A stretch of 64,000 bases of DNA from JBCCVH01 sp942492555. Lineage in GTDB: Bacteria; Bacteroidota; Bacteroidia; Cytophagales; Amoebophilaceae. This document shows positions 54,391-64,000 of this stretch, piece after piece (position 1 is the first letter of the stretch; the number at the start of each line of letters is the position of its first letter). A model generated the notes under the pieces. It was not told the DNA's origin, ran no database searches, and was given only the letters and a program-made list of their open reading frames with translations. Made by a program: the position numbers and the translations under genes. Location: NCBI GenBank assembly GCA_942492555.1, contig CALOEX010000004.1, positions 58,342-122,341 of the forward strand, given 5' to 3'.

Positions 54391-56238
54391 ATGCGCATCA
54401 GCGAAACAACAATAGCAGACATCAAAGCACACCTTCGCATAGAAGAGGTCCTTGGCGACTTTATCACCCTCAAAAAAGGAGGAGGGCAAAATCTATGGGC
54501 ACGTTGTCCCTTTCCAGGACATCAGGAGCGTACACCCAGCTTCTCTGTTCATCCCGATAAGGGATTTTACAAGTGCTTTGGTTGTGGAGAATCAGGTGAT
54601 ACCATTGACTTTCTAGAAAAGATACAAGGCATGACCTACCCAGAATCCTTGGAGTACCTGGCAAAAAAATACCATATAACCTTTGTTACGACCACACAAG
54701 ACAGTGCTCTTGATGCTCAGCAACGATACCATGAAGGACTCTACCTTTTGATGGACATTGCCTGCACATATTATGAAAAACTATTAGCAACCTCACCAAC
54801 AAGCCAAAAATACTTACTAGAAAGAGGCATCACAAATGCACTTATCCAACGTTTTCGCCTGGGATACAGCCCAGATGCCTGGCGTGACCTCTATCAACAT
54901 ACACTTGAAAAAGGTTATGAGAAAGAGAGACTTCTCGATACAGGGTTAGTGATAGAAAAAGAAACTTCTATATACGATCGCTTTCGCAATAGAATTACTT
55001 TTCCTATTATGGATACCCTTGGGCATATTGTCGGTTTTGGTGCACGAACCATCACTGATGAAAAAGCAAAATACATCAATTCTCCAGAAACTCCTATATA
55101 CCACAAAGGACATCATTTATACGGCTTGTACCAAGCTAAAGAAGCCATCCGCAAACACGATGCCTGCTATATTGTAGAAGGATACACAGATGTAATAGCC
55201 ATGCACCATGCAGGTCTAGAAAATACTGTAGCCTCGTCAGGAACTGCCATGACACCGCAACAAATCATGCTTTTGAAACGCTATACTAAAAATATCATAC
55301 TGCTTTTTGATGCAGATGAAGCAGGTATTAAAGCAACGATTCGAGGTGTAGACTTACTGCTTGCCCAAGGCATGAACATAAAGGTTGCCATGCTTCCTAA
55401 AGGAGAAGATCCTGCAAGCTATTTACAAATTTTAGGCATTGGAGATTTCTCAAACTATCTTGCATCACATCAAGAAGATTTTGTCACCTTTCATGTGCAG
55501 TACTTACTCAAGCAAAGCAATGACCCAGCAAACAAAATCAAAACTGTGAAAAACATTGTAAAAAGCATCTCTGTTATGCCAGATAGCATCCAACAATCTG
55601 TATACTTAGAACTCTGTAGCCGACTTATCGATATCAAAAAAGAAATTTTAGAACAGGAACTCACAAGTTTACAACATGCTACCAACACGCTTAAAACCAC
55701 ATTCCCCAAACAGGAAAAAACAGAAGAAACAGACTTAGAAGAAGCAGTGATCCTCTCTCAACTTTTGCAATATGGTAATACCCTTATTGACAATATTTCT
55801 CTAGCTGAAATAATTTTTCAGGAGCTTCAAGAGATTTGCTTGCATGATCCCATATATAAAAATATATATAATCTCCTGTTGCAACAGTGGCAAAAAACAG
55901 GTAAGATAGATTATGAAACCCTTTTGGCAACAACTGGAGCAAGCATGAAGCAAGATATTATTCATCTTTTGCTCAAACAGCCTTATCGCATGAGCGAACA
56001 TTGGAAAAAACGGGGGGTTGTGCCACAAGAACAAAAAAAACTCAATGAAACTGTAGACAAAAACATTCACTATCTAAAAAGACGCTTTACCCAAAGACTT
56101 CTTGATGAAGAACAGCATCGCCTTAATCTTTTATCACAAGATCAAGACCCAAGTGAACACCTCCTTTTTTTTCATGAGCTACGGCAGGTACAAGCAACGA
56201 TAGAACGTAGCCTAGGCATTATTGTCAGCAAGCTATAA
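54391..56238 (+). CDS. dnaG: DNA primase DnaG
   Basis: DnaG makes RNA primers for replication. From ATG 54391 (MRISETTIADIKAHLRIEEV) it has 615 residues; the in-frame start at 54301, inside atpH, is rejected. The zinc-binding domain has C39, H43, C62 and C65 (CPFPGH and YKCFGCGESGD). The TOPRIM core has IVEGYTDVIAMHHAG and LLFDADEAGIKA. The C-terminal helicase-binding region is present. The replicative helicase dnaB lies about 4 kb downstream on the same strand. Confidence 0.95.
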   Translation: MRISETTIADIKAHLRIEEVLGDFITLKKGGGQNLWARCPFPGHQERTPSFSVHPDKGFYKCFGCGESGDTIDFLEKIQGMTYPESLEYLAKKYHITFVTTTQDSALDAQQRYHEGLYLLMDIACTYYEKLLATSPTSQKYLLERGITNALIQRFRLGYSPDAWRDLYQHTLEKGYEKERLLDTGLVIEKETSIYDRFRNRITFPIMDTLGHIVGFGARTITDEKAKYINSPETPIYHKGHHLYGLYQAKEAIRKHDACYIVEGYTDVIAMHHAGLENTVASSGTAMTPQQIMLLKRYTKNIILLFDADEAGIKATIRGVDLLLAQGMNIKVAMLPKGEDPASYLQILGIGDFSNYLASHQEDFVTFHVQYLLKQSNDPANKIKTVKNIVKSISVMPDSIQQSVYLELCSRLIDIKKEILEQELTSLQHATNTLKTTFPKQEKTEETDLEEAVILSQLLQYGNTLIDNISLAEIIFQELQEICLHDPIYKNIYNLLLQQWQKTGKIDYETLLATTGASMKQDIIHLLLKQPYRMSEHWKKRGVVPQEQKKLNETVDKNIHYLKRRFTQRLLDEEQHRLNLLSQDQDPSEHLLFFHELRQVQATIERSLGIIVSKL

Positions 56239-56308
56239 AAAAGCAAAAAAAAACTTACTTTGTCATCCTATCATTTAATCTTCCAAAAACCAACACAATA
56301 GTAAGATC

Positions 56309-56971
56309 ATGAAAGTAAACATAGAGTCCACCTGGCATACACAGCTTGCTTCCGAATTTGACAAACCCTATTTTAGTACCTTGGTAGCATTTGTAAAAAA
56401 TGAGTACAAAACACAAACAACCTACCCTCCTGCCAAACTCATTTTCCATGCGTTTGAATTATGTTCTTTCAACGATCTTAAAATAGTCATTTTAGGACAA
56501 GATCCCTACCACGGACCAAGACAAGCCCATGGACTCTCTTTTTCCGTGCCACATGGCATAGCTATGCCACCAAGTCTTATCAACATTTTCAAAGAAATAG
56601 AACGTGATTTGGGAAATGCTATACCTGCTCATGGCAATTTAGAAAATTGGGCAAAACAGGGTGTACTTTTACTCAATGCCACTTTAACTGTGAAAGCGCA
56701 CCAAGCGGGATCTCACCAAAATCAAGGCTGGGAAATTTTTACCAATGCAGTGATACAAAAGGTAGCAAGTGTAAAGAAGCATATTGTTTTTATGTTGTGG
56801 GGGGCTTTTGCAAAGCAAAAAAGTACACTTATTGATCCTACAGATCATTTGGTACTACAATCTGCTCATCCATCTCCTTTTTCTTTTCACAAAGGTTTTT
56901 ATGGGAATGGACATTTTAGGAAGGCGAATACTTATCTTATTTCTCAAGGAAAAACACCTATTATGTGGTAA
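56309..56971 (+). CDS. ung: Uracil-DNA glycosylase
   Basis: Ung removes uracil from DNA. The 220-residue family-1 enzyme has the catalytic water-activating D65 in ILGQDPYHGPRQAHGLSFSV, plus VLLLNATLTV and the C-terminal HPSPFS loop (SAHPSPFSFHKGFYG). Length is standard. It lies about 70 bases downstream of dnaG and converges with the next minus-strand gene, overlapping its end by 11 bases. Confidence 0.96.
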   Translation: MKVNIESTWHTQLASEFDKPYFSTLVAFVKNEYKTQTTYPPAKLIFHAFELCSFNDLKIVILGQDPYHGPRQAHGLSFSVPHGIAMPPSLINIFKEIERDLGNAIPAHGNLENWAKQGVLLLNATLTVKAHQAGSHQNQGWEIFTNAVIQKVASVKKHIVFMLWGAFAKQKSTLIDPTDHLVLQSAHPSPFSFHKGFYGNGHFRKANTYLISQGKTPIMW

Positions 56972-57425
56972 GGCCATTTTCTTTTTCATAAGTCTCTGCT
57001 TCTTTTTCTCTTTTGACACTATTGTCTACAAATAGCTCAATTTCTTTTTTCAAAGAATAAAACTCATTGTCATTGACAATTTTTACCAAAAATCGTAATA
57101 GTTTATTATAATCTTCTAACGTTTCGTAATATTTCTTTTGCAATGTTGCTATTTGCTTGTGGTATTTTACTTCAGGACTTTCTGCGTTTTCTGCCGCTTG
57201 CAAATAATCTGAATCATTTTCAAGCTCTGGAAAGTTAATGGCAAAATTATAGTTGATAATCTGTCCTATTTTATACAAAAAAAACCCTGGTAACTGCTCT
57301 TGTTGAAAACGCATATACAAGGTATTTCTACTGATATTTAAGCACTTTGCCACATGTAAAAAGGTATAACCACTATTTTTGATTATATTTCTTACGACTT
57401 TGCCGTGATGTTTCCTGTTTTCCAT
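56961..57425 (-). CDS. Small protein with Fis-like helix-turn-helix (unknown function)
   Basis: From ATG 57425 (MENRKHHGKVVRNIIKNSGY) the protein has 154 residues. An N-terminal helix-turn-helix is seen around VAKCLNISRNTLYMRFQQEQ, similar to Fis/HTH_8 domains. The C-terminal half is a charged coiled coil (KYHKQIATLQKKYYETLEDY). It is probably a DNA-binding regulator. A longer frame from 57542 starts in AT-rich sequence and is not supported. Its 3' end overlaps ung by 11 bases in the convergent sense. Confidence 0.72.
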   Translation of the reverse strand: MENRKHHGKVVRNIIKNSGYTFLHVAKCLNISRNTLYMRFQQEQLPGFFLYKIGQIINYNFAINFPELENDSDYLQAAENAESPEVKYHKQIATLQKKYYETLEDYNKLLRFLVKIVNDNEFYSLKKEIELFVDNSVKREKEAETYEKENGLTT

Positions 57426-57859
57426 GCAATTTTTTATTAAAGAAACATCTGTTTTAAAAAGGATTTTTACTTCAAAACAGACGTTACAAATATAAACAAT
57501 ATATGTTAAAAATAGCTGTATTTTTGTACAAAGACAAAACAACTTTTATCTATAATGTCTTTTAATGGATCATATATGTTTTAAAAAGATCAACTTTTTT
57601 CAATAATTCCAGGGTTGCTCCACATCTGTATACAGTAGGGAAAATGAGTGTCATGGTGATCATTGTGTATTTTTTCAGACAATTTTTCTAGCAAAGAAAA
57701 AAAGAAATGAGATAACCTCCTAAAATATTATACTTGCCTATGACATGCTAAAAAATGCTGGACAATCTACTTGCTTATGCTAAATGCTTTATAATATATA
57801 AAAAAACATACTATAACAAGTTTATCAAAAATATTGACATAGCAAATTAAAAAATAAAA
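57426..57859. other. Intergenic region, 434 bp, no gene seen
   Basis: This stretch lies between the helix-turn-helix gene and rnpB. It is AT-rich and shows no supported frame, tRNA or repeat shared with other parts of the window. It probably holds the promoter of the helix-turn-helix gene. Confidence 0.5.
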
Positions 57860-58256
57860 AAGCAAGCCTATAAGCCGGTTTCTGTATATAGATTGTCAAA
57901 ACCTATATCTTTATCATTTATCTAGGGTACACCATCACTGGTGTCCTCAAGCGGTCTACCCATGTTTCCTATTAATTACATAATAACAAAAAGCACATTT
58001 TGTCTTTCATAAAGAAAGAGAAACACCTATTTGACCTTGCAACACCTAAGGTTTACCAAGCTACCTTTGTTACCAAAGGCACGGTGAGCTCTTACCTCAC
58101 CTTTTCACCCTTACCATTGCTGGCGGTTTTTTTTCTGTGGCACTAGCTATGCATAGCGTTCACACGCCATACATCTTCCTGTTAGGAAGTAGGTTGTGCT
58201 ATGTTGACCGGACTTTCCTCCTTTCACTAAGTGAAAGGCGATAAAGGAGCTTGCTT
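57860..58256 (-). ncRNA. rnpB: RNase P RNA (bacterial type A)
   Basis: On the minus strand the signature GAGGAAAGTCCGG lies near the 5' end (complement of 58207-58219), the conserved P4 segment of RNase P RNA. The 5' and 3' ends pair as P1 (AAGCAAGC with GCTTGCTT). The 3' part contains AACCGGCTTATAGG, also conserved. Length about 397 nt fits. A T-rich stretch follows the P1 helix at the 3' end. The ends are estimated from pairing. Confidence 0.92.
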
Positions 58257-58390
58257 TTGGTAGGAACTCTACGCACATTTTTTCAATTTTGCAAATGGGA
58301 AGAAAAATCCTTTTATTATTATAAAGTAAACTTTTGATGATTCATAAATTAAGCGTTACATTTGCCATATTCTTTTTTATAATCAGAGAC

Positions 58391-59977
58391 ATGATGAAAG
58401 ACAAACCGCAAGCCAACGAAATTTCCGCCATTTTAGAGCAAGAACTCGCGCAGTTTGACTATGCTAACAAATTGGAAGAAATAGGCACTGTACTCGAAGT
58501 AGGAGATGGGGTAGCATTGGTGTACGGATTGCAAAACATTCAGGCAAGCGAGCTTGTAGCATTTGAAAAAGGGCAACAAGGACTAGCGCTTAATCTTGAC
58601 AAAGATTATGTGGGAGTAGTGATTTTAGGAAATCCCAATAGCGTTAAAGAAGGAGAACATGTCAAAAGAACCCATCGCATTAGCTCTATTAAAGTAGGAG
58701 AAGGTCTTTTGGGCCGTGTTATCAATACATTGGGAGATCCAGTAGATGGAAAAGGAGACATTCAAGGAACACTTTTTAATTTTCATTTAGAACGAAAAGC
58801 CCCAGGTGTTATTTACCGTGAACCTGTAAGTCAACCCTTACAAACAGGCATTAAAAAAATTGATATTATGACTCCTATTGGTCTGGGACAAAGACAACTC
58901 ATCATAGGAGATCGCCAAACAGGAAAAACAACCATTGCCATAGACACCATTATCAACCAAAGAAAACGTTTTGAACAAGGAGACCCCGTCTATTGCATAT
59001 ATGTTGCCATTGGACAAAAAGCCTCTACCATCGCCAATATTGTCGCTACCTTAACACAACATGGTGCTATGGAATACACCACCATTATTTTGGCATCTGC
59101 TGCAGCACCAGCTTCACTGCAATATTTAGCCCCCTTTGCAGGCATGGCTATTGGTGAATATTTCCGAGATACAGGACGTCATGCTCTCGTAGTTTTTGAC
59201 GACCTTTCCAAACATGCTGTATATTACCGCGAAATTTCACTTTTATTAAAAAGACTCCCTGGTAGAGAAGCCTATCCCGGAGATGTTTTCTATTTGCATT
59301 CACGCCTTTTAGAACGTGCTGCAAAAATGAATAGAAACACTAAAATAGCCTGCCAAATGAATGATTTACCCCAAGAAATCAAAAACCAAGTAAAAGGAGG
59401 AGGATCATTAACAGCACTGCCCATTATCGAATCCCAAGCAGGAGATGTAAGTGCCTATATTCCCACAAACGTAATTTCCATCACAGATGGACAAATATTT
59501 TTAGAAACAGATTTATTTAACGCCGGTGTAAGACCAGCTGTAAACGTAGGTATTTCCGTATCAAGAGTAGGAGGAGCAGCACAACTAAAAGTAATGAAAA
59601 AAATCGCTGGTAAATTCAAAATTGAACAAGCACAATTTCTAGAAATAGAATCATTTGCAAAATTTGGTGCAGACCTAGATCCCACAACAAAACTTGTACT
59701 CAACCGAGGACAAAAAAACCGAACACTCCTCAATCAACCTGCCTACCAACCCGTCCCCGTTGAACACCAAATCGCCCTAATCTATGCATCCGTAAATGGT
59801 TATCTAGATCTCATTCCCATAGATAAAGTAGAAAAATTCGCTAAAAACTACATCACACACCTAATGGAAAACCACTTTGAACTACTAGAGAAACTTGCCA
59901 ATGATATACTCACCCAAGAAATCATAGAAATACTAGATGCCTCTGCACAAGAAATAGCCGAGCAATACAATACATAA
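58391..59977 (+). CDS. atpA: F0F1 ATP synthase subunit alpha
   Basis: From ATG 58391 (or 58394) the protein has about 528 residues. It has the N-terminal barrel (VGDGVALVYGL), Walker A GDRQTGKTTIAID, the ALVVFDDLSKHAVYYRE segment and SVSRVGGAAQ, all typical of alpha. A start at 58334 would add a hydrophobic 19-residue extension without homology. atpG, atpD and atpC are not in the window. This gene is separated from atpBEFH by dnaG, ung, a helix-turn-helix gene and rnpB. Confidence 0.96.
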   Translation: MMKDKPQANEISAILEQELAQFDYANKLEEIGTVLEVGDGVALVYGLQNIQASELVAFEKGQQGLALNLDKDYVGVVILGNPNSVKEGEHVKRTHRISSIKVGEGLLGRVINTLGDPVDGKGDIQGTLFNFHLERKAPGVIYREPVSQPLQTGIKKIDIMTPIGLGQRQLIIGDRQTGKTTIAIDTIINQRKRFEQGDPVYCIYVAIGQKASTIANIVATLTQHGAMEYTTIILASAAAPASLQYLAPFAGMAIGEYFRDTGRHALVVFDDLSKHAVYYREISLLLKRLPGREAYPGDVFYLHSRLLERAAKMNRNTKIACQMNDLPQEIKNQVKGGGSLTALPIIESQAGDVSAYIPTNVISITDGQIFLETDLFNAGVRPAVNVGISVSRVGGAAQLKVMKKIAGKFKIEQAQFLEIESFAKFGADLDPTTKLVLNRGQKNRTLLNQPAYQPVPVEHQIALIYASVNGYLDLIPIDKVEKFAKNYITHLMENHFELLEKLANDILTQEIIEILDASAQEIAEQYNT

Positions 59978-60109
59978 GAAATCATTTCTGAACATATTTG
60001 TCTAGCAAATAACAAGCGTAATAAAAACTAATTACTTTGGCACAACCATAGGTTTTGAATCACCCACAAGTAAGTACCATTTTATCTTATCCCATAAAAA
60101 AAGTGGATT

Positions 60110-61507
60110 ATGAGCAAAGTTATAGTAAAAAAAACACACAAACTACCCTTGGCACTCTCATTAGAAGAAAGTGTGTTAGGAGCCTTGCTCCTAGAAAAAG
60201 AAGCCATTATTGAAGTCATTGACATCCTACAACCAGAACATTTTCACTACGAGCAACACACACTTATCTACAAAGCTATCCTTGAGCTTTTTCAACACAA
60301 TAGAGCCATTGATGCCCGCACCATTGTAAACCAGCTCACCAAAAACAACAACCTCGAAAAAGCAGGAGGCATTAGCTACATTGCCAACTTAATGCAAAGC
60401 GTTGCCTCTGCAGGACATATTCAAGACCATGCCCATATCCTCATAGAATATGCCATGAGGCGATCTATGATCAAAATTGGCAACAAAATAAGCACGAATG
60501 CCAACGATGAAAGCATAGATGTTTTCAATGTGTTAGATGAAGCCGAAAAATCATTTTTCGACATGGCCCATGCCAGCCTTAAAAAAGATTATGTAGACAT
60601 AGGAAACCTGCTACACACTTCTTTTCAAGAACTAGAAAAAAGAAAAGAAAAAAGCCAAGAAGGCATTACCGGTGTCCCTACAGGATTCATTGATATGGAT
60701 AGATTCCTTTTAGGTTGGCAAAAATCAGACTTTGTAGTTTTAGCAGGTCGACCAGGCATGGGAAAAACCGCCTTTATGCTAAACCTTTTACGCAATGCTT
60801 CCGTAGACCACCAAGTGGCTGTCGCCTTCTTCTCCCTAGAAATGTCATCCATGCAACTCATCAACCGCTTAATGTCCTCAGAAGCAAACATCCCAGGAGA
60901 AAAAATAAAACGTGGAAACCTAGAAGAATACGAATGGCAAATCCTAGCAACCAAAACAGACCATCTATCCAAAGCACCTATATACATAGATGATACCCCA
61001 GGACTATCCCTTTTTGAATTTAGAAGCAAATGTCGCCGATTGAAATATCAAAAAAACATACAGGTAGTCTTTTTAGATTACCTACAACTCATGCATGATG
61101 GCAATACACGCAATGCAGGCAATAGAGAACAACAAATAGCCACCATTTCCAGAGGTATCAAAAGCATCGCCAAAGAACTAGATATTACCATTGTTGTAGC
61201 ATCTCAACTAAGCCGATCCGTAGAAACAAGAGGAGGAGACAAACGTCCTCAACTCTCTGATTTACGAGAAAGTGGCGCTATTGAACAAGATGCCGATTTG
61301 GTTATTTTTCCCTATAGACCCGACTATTATGGACTTACAGAAGATGCAAACCAAAATGACATGCGTGATATCGCAGAAATTATCATCGCTAAACACCGCA
61401 ACGGACCTACTGGCAAAGTATTACTACGCTACATAGCCACCTGCACCAAATTTGGAAACCTTGCACAGCAAGCAGATATTTTAGAAAGCAAAATGAATGT
61501 ATTTTAA
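60110..61507 (+). CDS. dnaB: Replicative DNA helicase DnaB
   Basis: DnaB is the ring helicase of the replication fork. The 465-residue protein has the N-terminal primase-interacting domain (LEESVLGALLLEKEAI) and the RecA-like core with Walker A AGRPGMGKTAF. The VVFLDYLQLM segment and ASQLSRSVETR with GGDKRPQLSDLRESGAIEQD follow. No intein or insertion interrupts it. It lies 132 bases downstream of atpA. Confidence 0.96.
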   Translation: MSKVIVKKTHKLPLALSLEESVLGALLLEKEAIIEVIDILQPEHFHYEQHTLIYKAILELFQHNRAIDARTIVNQLTKNNNLEKAGGISYIANLMQSVASAGHIQDHAHILIEYAMRRSMIKIGNKISTNANDESIDVFNVLDEAEKSFFDMAHASLKKDYVDIGNLLHTSFQELEKRKEKSQEGITGVPTGFIDMDRFLLGWQKSDFVVLAGRPGMGKTAFMLNLLRNASVDHQVAVAFFSLEMSSMQLINRLMSSEANIPGEKIKRGNLEEYEWQILATKTDHLSKAPIYIDDTPGLSLFEFRSKCRRLKYQKNIQVVFLDYLQLMHDGNTRNAGNREQQIATISRGIKSIAKELDITIVVASQLSRSVETRGGDKRPQLSDLRESGAIEQDADLVIFPYRPDYYGLTEDANQNDMRDIAEIIIAKHRNGPTGKVLLRYIATCTKFGNLAQQADILESKMNVF

Positions 61508-61546
61508 CCTTTTCTCAAAGTTATTTTTTAAAAATATAAAAAAACT

Positions 61547-61554
61547 TAATTTTG
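61547..61554 (+). promoter_or_regulatory. Possible -7 box of the pheT promoter
   Basis: TAATTTTG matches the Bacteroidetes TAnnTTTG -7 consensus and lies 30 bases before the pheT start codon. No clear TTTG is seen at the expected -33 distance, so support is partial. Confidence 0.45.
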
Positions 61555-61584
61555 GCAGAATTGACCTCATCAAAATAAAATAAT

Positions 61585-63963
61585 ATGAAAATATCCTATT
61601 TATGGCTCAAATCCATTTGTGACACCAATAAAGAACCAGAAGAAATAGCCGATTTATTAACACACGCAGGGCTTGAAGTCACACACCTCACACCCTTTCA
61701 ATTCATTCCCAGCGAGCTTATTGTAGGTAAAATCATCGAAAGCATACCCCATCCCAACGCAGATAAACTCTTTTTGACAAAAGTAGACATTGGACAAGAA
61801 ACCCCCCTTTCTATTGTTTGTGGAGCACCCAACGCCACCGTTGATAAAATCGTAGTTGTAGCACCTGTAGGAACAAAACTCCAAATGCCTAACAACACAA
61901 CCCTTAAAATTAAAAAAGTCAAAATTAGAGGAGAAATATCCGAAGGCATGTTATGTGCCGAAGACGAAATAGGAATAAGTAACAACCATGATCAAATCAT
62001 TACCCTCTCCACCCAATGCCAACTTGGTACACCCCTAGAAAAAGTATGGGATACACCCTTGGACACTATTTTTGAAATAGATATCACCCCCAATAGAAAC
62101 GATGCTACACACCACTTTGGCGTTGCACGAGATCTAGCAGCAAAACTAGAACGCTGTTTACAAAGAGAAACAAACACACCACTTATCCCATGTGATAGTC
62201 TACCCATACACATTGTTGTCAAAGAGCCAAAAACATGTCCTCGCTATGCAGGCGTCGTCATCAAAGACCTACATGTCAAGCCATCCCCCATATGGATGCA
62301 AAGATGTTTAAAATCCATCGGCCTACGGCCCATCAACAACATCGTAGACATCACAAACTTCATCATGCACGACATAGGACAACCCCTACATGCCTTTGAT
62401 TATGAAAAAATACAAAATAAAAAACTAAAAATTAAAAAACTATCCCCAGGAACACTTTTCACAGCCCTTGATGGCATCACCTATACACTTACAGGAGAAG
62501 AACTCATGGTATGCGATGATTTTGAGCCACTTGCTATGGCAGGCATCATCGGTGGCAATAGAGCAAAAGTAACAGAAGAAACAACCACTGTTTTTTTAGA
62601 AAGTGCCTACTTTGATCCCATATCCATCTACAAAACATCAAAGCAACACAAAATACACACAGATGCCTCCTTTCAATACAGCAGAGGAACCAACCCCTGT
62701 GCTCCCTACCGCGTGTTACAAAGAGCCGTTACCATGTTCAAAAAATATGCCCATGGCAGTATTGCCTCTATGTTTATAGATGAAACTACCCATAAAATGA
62801 TCCCTAAACTCATTACTGTTACCTATAAATACATCAATCGCCTAGCAGGCATCGAAATCCCACCCAAAACCATTCATACCATATTGACATCCTTAGATAT
62901 GCCCATTAAGCAAAAAACAGATACCGGATTTGTTGTAACAGTACAACCCTATCGTAGAGATGTAGAGCAACCCGCTGATATCGTTGAAGAAATCCTCCGG
63001 ATTTATGGATATGAAAAACTAGAAAGAAACCATGACTCTACCCCATGCTTTGCCTTTCCAATAACCACAAAATCCACTAGTAACCATACCAGCAAACTAA
63101 AAAGACATTTAGTTGCACAAGGATACCATGAAATCATCACCAATCCACTCACATCCAATATATATACCCCTGCAACACACACACCCATTTTACTTGATAA
63201 TCCCCTAAATCACGACATTGATAGCCTACGAACCACCATGCTTTTTTCAGGGCTTGACGTCATTAAAAACAATATAAGCAGAGGACAACAAACCATTAAA
63301 CTATTCGAAATAGGAAAAATATACTACCAACAAAAACACTTTCACGAAATCAATAAACTAGGACTGTGGATAACAGGTTACAACAAACCCGCCAGCTGGG
63401 CATACCAGCAAAAAAAAATGGATGTCATCCACTTGCAATCCATTGTCAAAAACCTATGTCAATATGCTGAAATTCCCTTTAACCCAACATGGAGTCAACA
63501 TGAACACTATACTACCTATCTTGTACTAGAACACAACAAAGAAACCTATGGATATTTAGGAAAAGTAAACAACAGTATAACAAACATGTTTGGCATTCAT
63601 GAAGAAGTTTTCTTTGCAGAACTCGATGTTGAAAAATTTTTACAACCCCGCAAATTACCAATCTACCAAAAACTATCCAAATACCCAGAAGTAACCAGAG
63701 ACATATCCATTGCAGTAGGTAAACAAATTCCTTTTTCCTTAATAAAAGAAGCCATTAACACTAACCAGATACCTTTTTTACAAAACTTCACCCTCGTTGA
63801 CCATTACCAAGGCAAATCCCTACAGCAACAACAAAAAAGCTATACCATGCGCTTTACTTTCCAAAGTACCCAAAAAACACTCACCGAAACAGAAATTAAC
63901 CATGCCATGCAACACCTCACCAATCTTTTTGAAAAAAATTTCCAAGCCATTATTCGTGAATAA
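61585..63963 (+). CDS. pheT: Phenylalanyl-tRNA synthetase beta subunit
   Basis: The beta subunit of the heterotetrameric PheRS recognises tRNA-Phe and edits mischarged tyrosine. The 792-residue protein has MKISYLWLKSIC, the EMAP-type tRNA-binding domain (VGKIIESIPHPNADKLFLTKVD-region), ISEGMLCAEDEIG, the B3/B4 editing domain, the B5 domain with DVEQPADIVEEILRIYGYEKL, and the FDX-ACB C-terminal domain (YPEVTRDISIAV). The alpha subunit gene (pheS) is not adjacent, so the genes are separated here. Confidence 0.96.
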   Translation: MKISYLWLKSICDTNKEPEEIADLLTHAGLEVTHLTPFQFIPSELIVGKIIESIPHPNADKLFLTKVDIGQETPLSIVCGAPNATVDKIVVVAPVGTKLQMPNNTTLKIKKVKIRGEISEGMLCAEDEIGISNNHDQIITLSTQCQLGTPLEKVWDTPLDTIFEIDITPNRNDATHHFGVARDLAAKLERCLQRETNTPLIPCDSLPIHIVVKEPKTCPRYAGVVIKDLHVKPSPIWMQRCLKSIGLRPINNIVDITNFIMHDIGQPLHAFDYEKIQNKKLKIKKLSPGTLFTALDGITYTLTGEELMVCDDFEPLAMAGIIGGNRAKVTEETTTVFLESAYFDPISIYKTSKQHKIHTDASFQYSRGTNPCAPYRVLQRAVTMFKKYAHGSIASMFIDETTHKMIPKLITVTYKYINRLAGIEIPPKTIHTILTSLDMPIKQKTDTGFVVTVQPYRRDVEQPADIVEEILRIYGYEKLERNHDSTPCFAFPITTKSTSNHTSKLKRHLVAQGYHEIITNPLTSNIYTPATHTPILLDNPLNHDIDSLRTTMLFSGLDVIKNNISRGQQTIKLFEIGKIYYQQKHFHEINKLGLWITGYNKPASWAYQQKKMDVIHLQSIVKNLCQYAEIPFNPTWSQHEHYTTYLVLEHNKETYGYLGKVNNSITNMFGIHEEVFFAELDVEKFLQPRKLPIYQKLSKYPEVTRDISIAVGKQIPFSLIKEAINTNQIPFLQNFTLVDHYQGKSLQQQQKSYTMRFTFQSTQKTLTETEINHAMQHLTNLFEKNFQAIIRE

Positions 63964-64000
63964 CCATACAAAAAAATGATGAATTAATGAGCAGTAAACA

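Noticed and set aside
57426..57542. Longer start for the helix-turn-helix gene at 57542
   Set aside because: The added 39 residues are hydrophobic and cysteine-rich with no homology pattern, while ATG 57425 leads directly into the DNA-binding-like domain.

Overview
This window looks like a chromosomal segment of an AT-rich, reduced-genome member of the Bacteroidota, most likely an intracellular symbiont of the Amoebophilaceae type (Cardinium/Amoebophilus-like). The lineage is an inference. It rests on the RpoC C-terminal insert style, the GIHH-type IleRS, a TTTTG-N19-TAnnTTTG promoter in front of tRNA genes, the short intergenic distances between core genes, and several signal-peptide or membrane proteins of unknown function beside AAA/PD-(D/E)XK genes and transposase remnants. 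No database search was possible.

Layout. 1-8.9 kb: the 3' end of rpoC, a photolyase, a 987-residue anchored coiled-coil protein, tRNA-Glu, tRNA-Pro and ileS. 9.0-15.8 kb (minus strand): a small secreted coiled-coil protein, an Rpn-type nuclease/transposase, a small membrane protein, an M16-like protein without its zinc site, leuS and a YcxB-like protein. 15.9-18.7 kb: tsaB, trxB, truB. 18.9-24.5 kb: a complete type I restriction-modification set, hsdM-hsdS-hsdR. 24.8-26.5 kb: three small signal-peptide/membrane genes, two of them followed by strong terminators.

26.5-34.8 kb is the most unusual part. A two-gene module, a secreted pentapeptide-repeat protein followed by an AAA-ATPase-like/PD-(D/E)XK protein, occurs twice in tandem on the minus strand. 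One AAA copy is intact and one is a recent pseudogene with three clear lesions. Dispersed non-coding repeats and an IS110-type transposase remnant lie between them. Repeats from the left edge of this region recur in inverted orientation at 44.2-44.4 kb. Together they bracket about 9.4 kb holding topA, trpS, infB, comF and several membrane-protein genes.

44.5-64 kb returns to core genes: tatD, ssb, an orphan receiver domain, grpE-dnaJ, tRNA-Asn, a membrane protein of unknown function, a C5 methyltransferase with a probable restriction nuclease, atpBEFH, dnaG, ung, a small DNA-binding-like protein, rnpB (RNase P RNA), atpA, dnaB and pheT. The ATP synthase genes are split: atpA lies about 4 kb beyond atpH, with replication and repair genes and rnpB between. 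The core genes cover translation (ileS, leuS, trpS, pheT, infB, truB, tsaB), replication and repair (dnaG, dnaB, ssb, topA, ung, photolyase), protein folding and energy. The accessory genes cover DNA restriction and putative secreted or envelope proteins that could act at the host interface.
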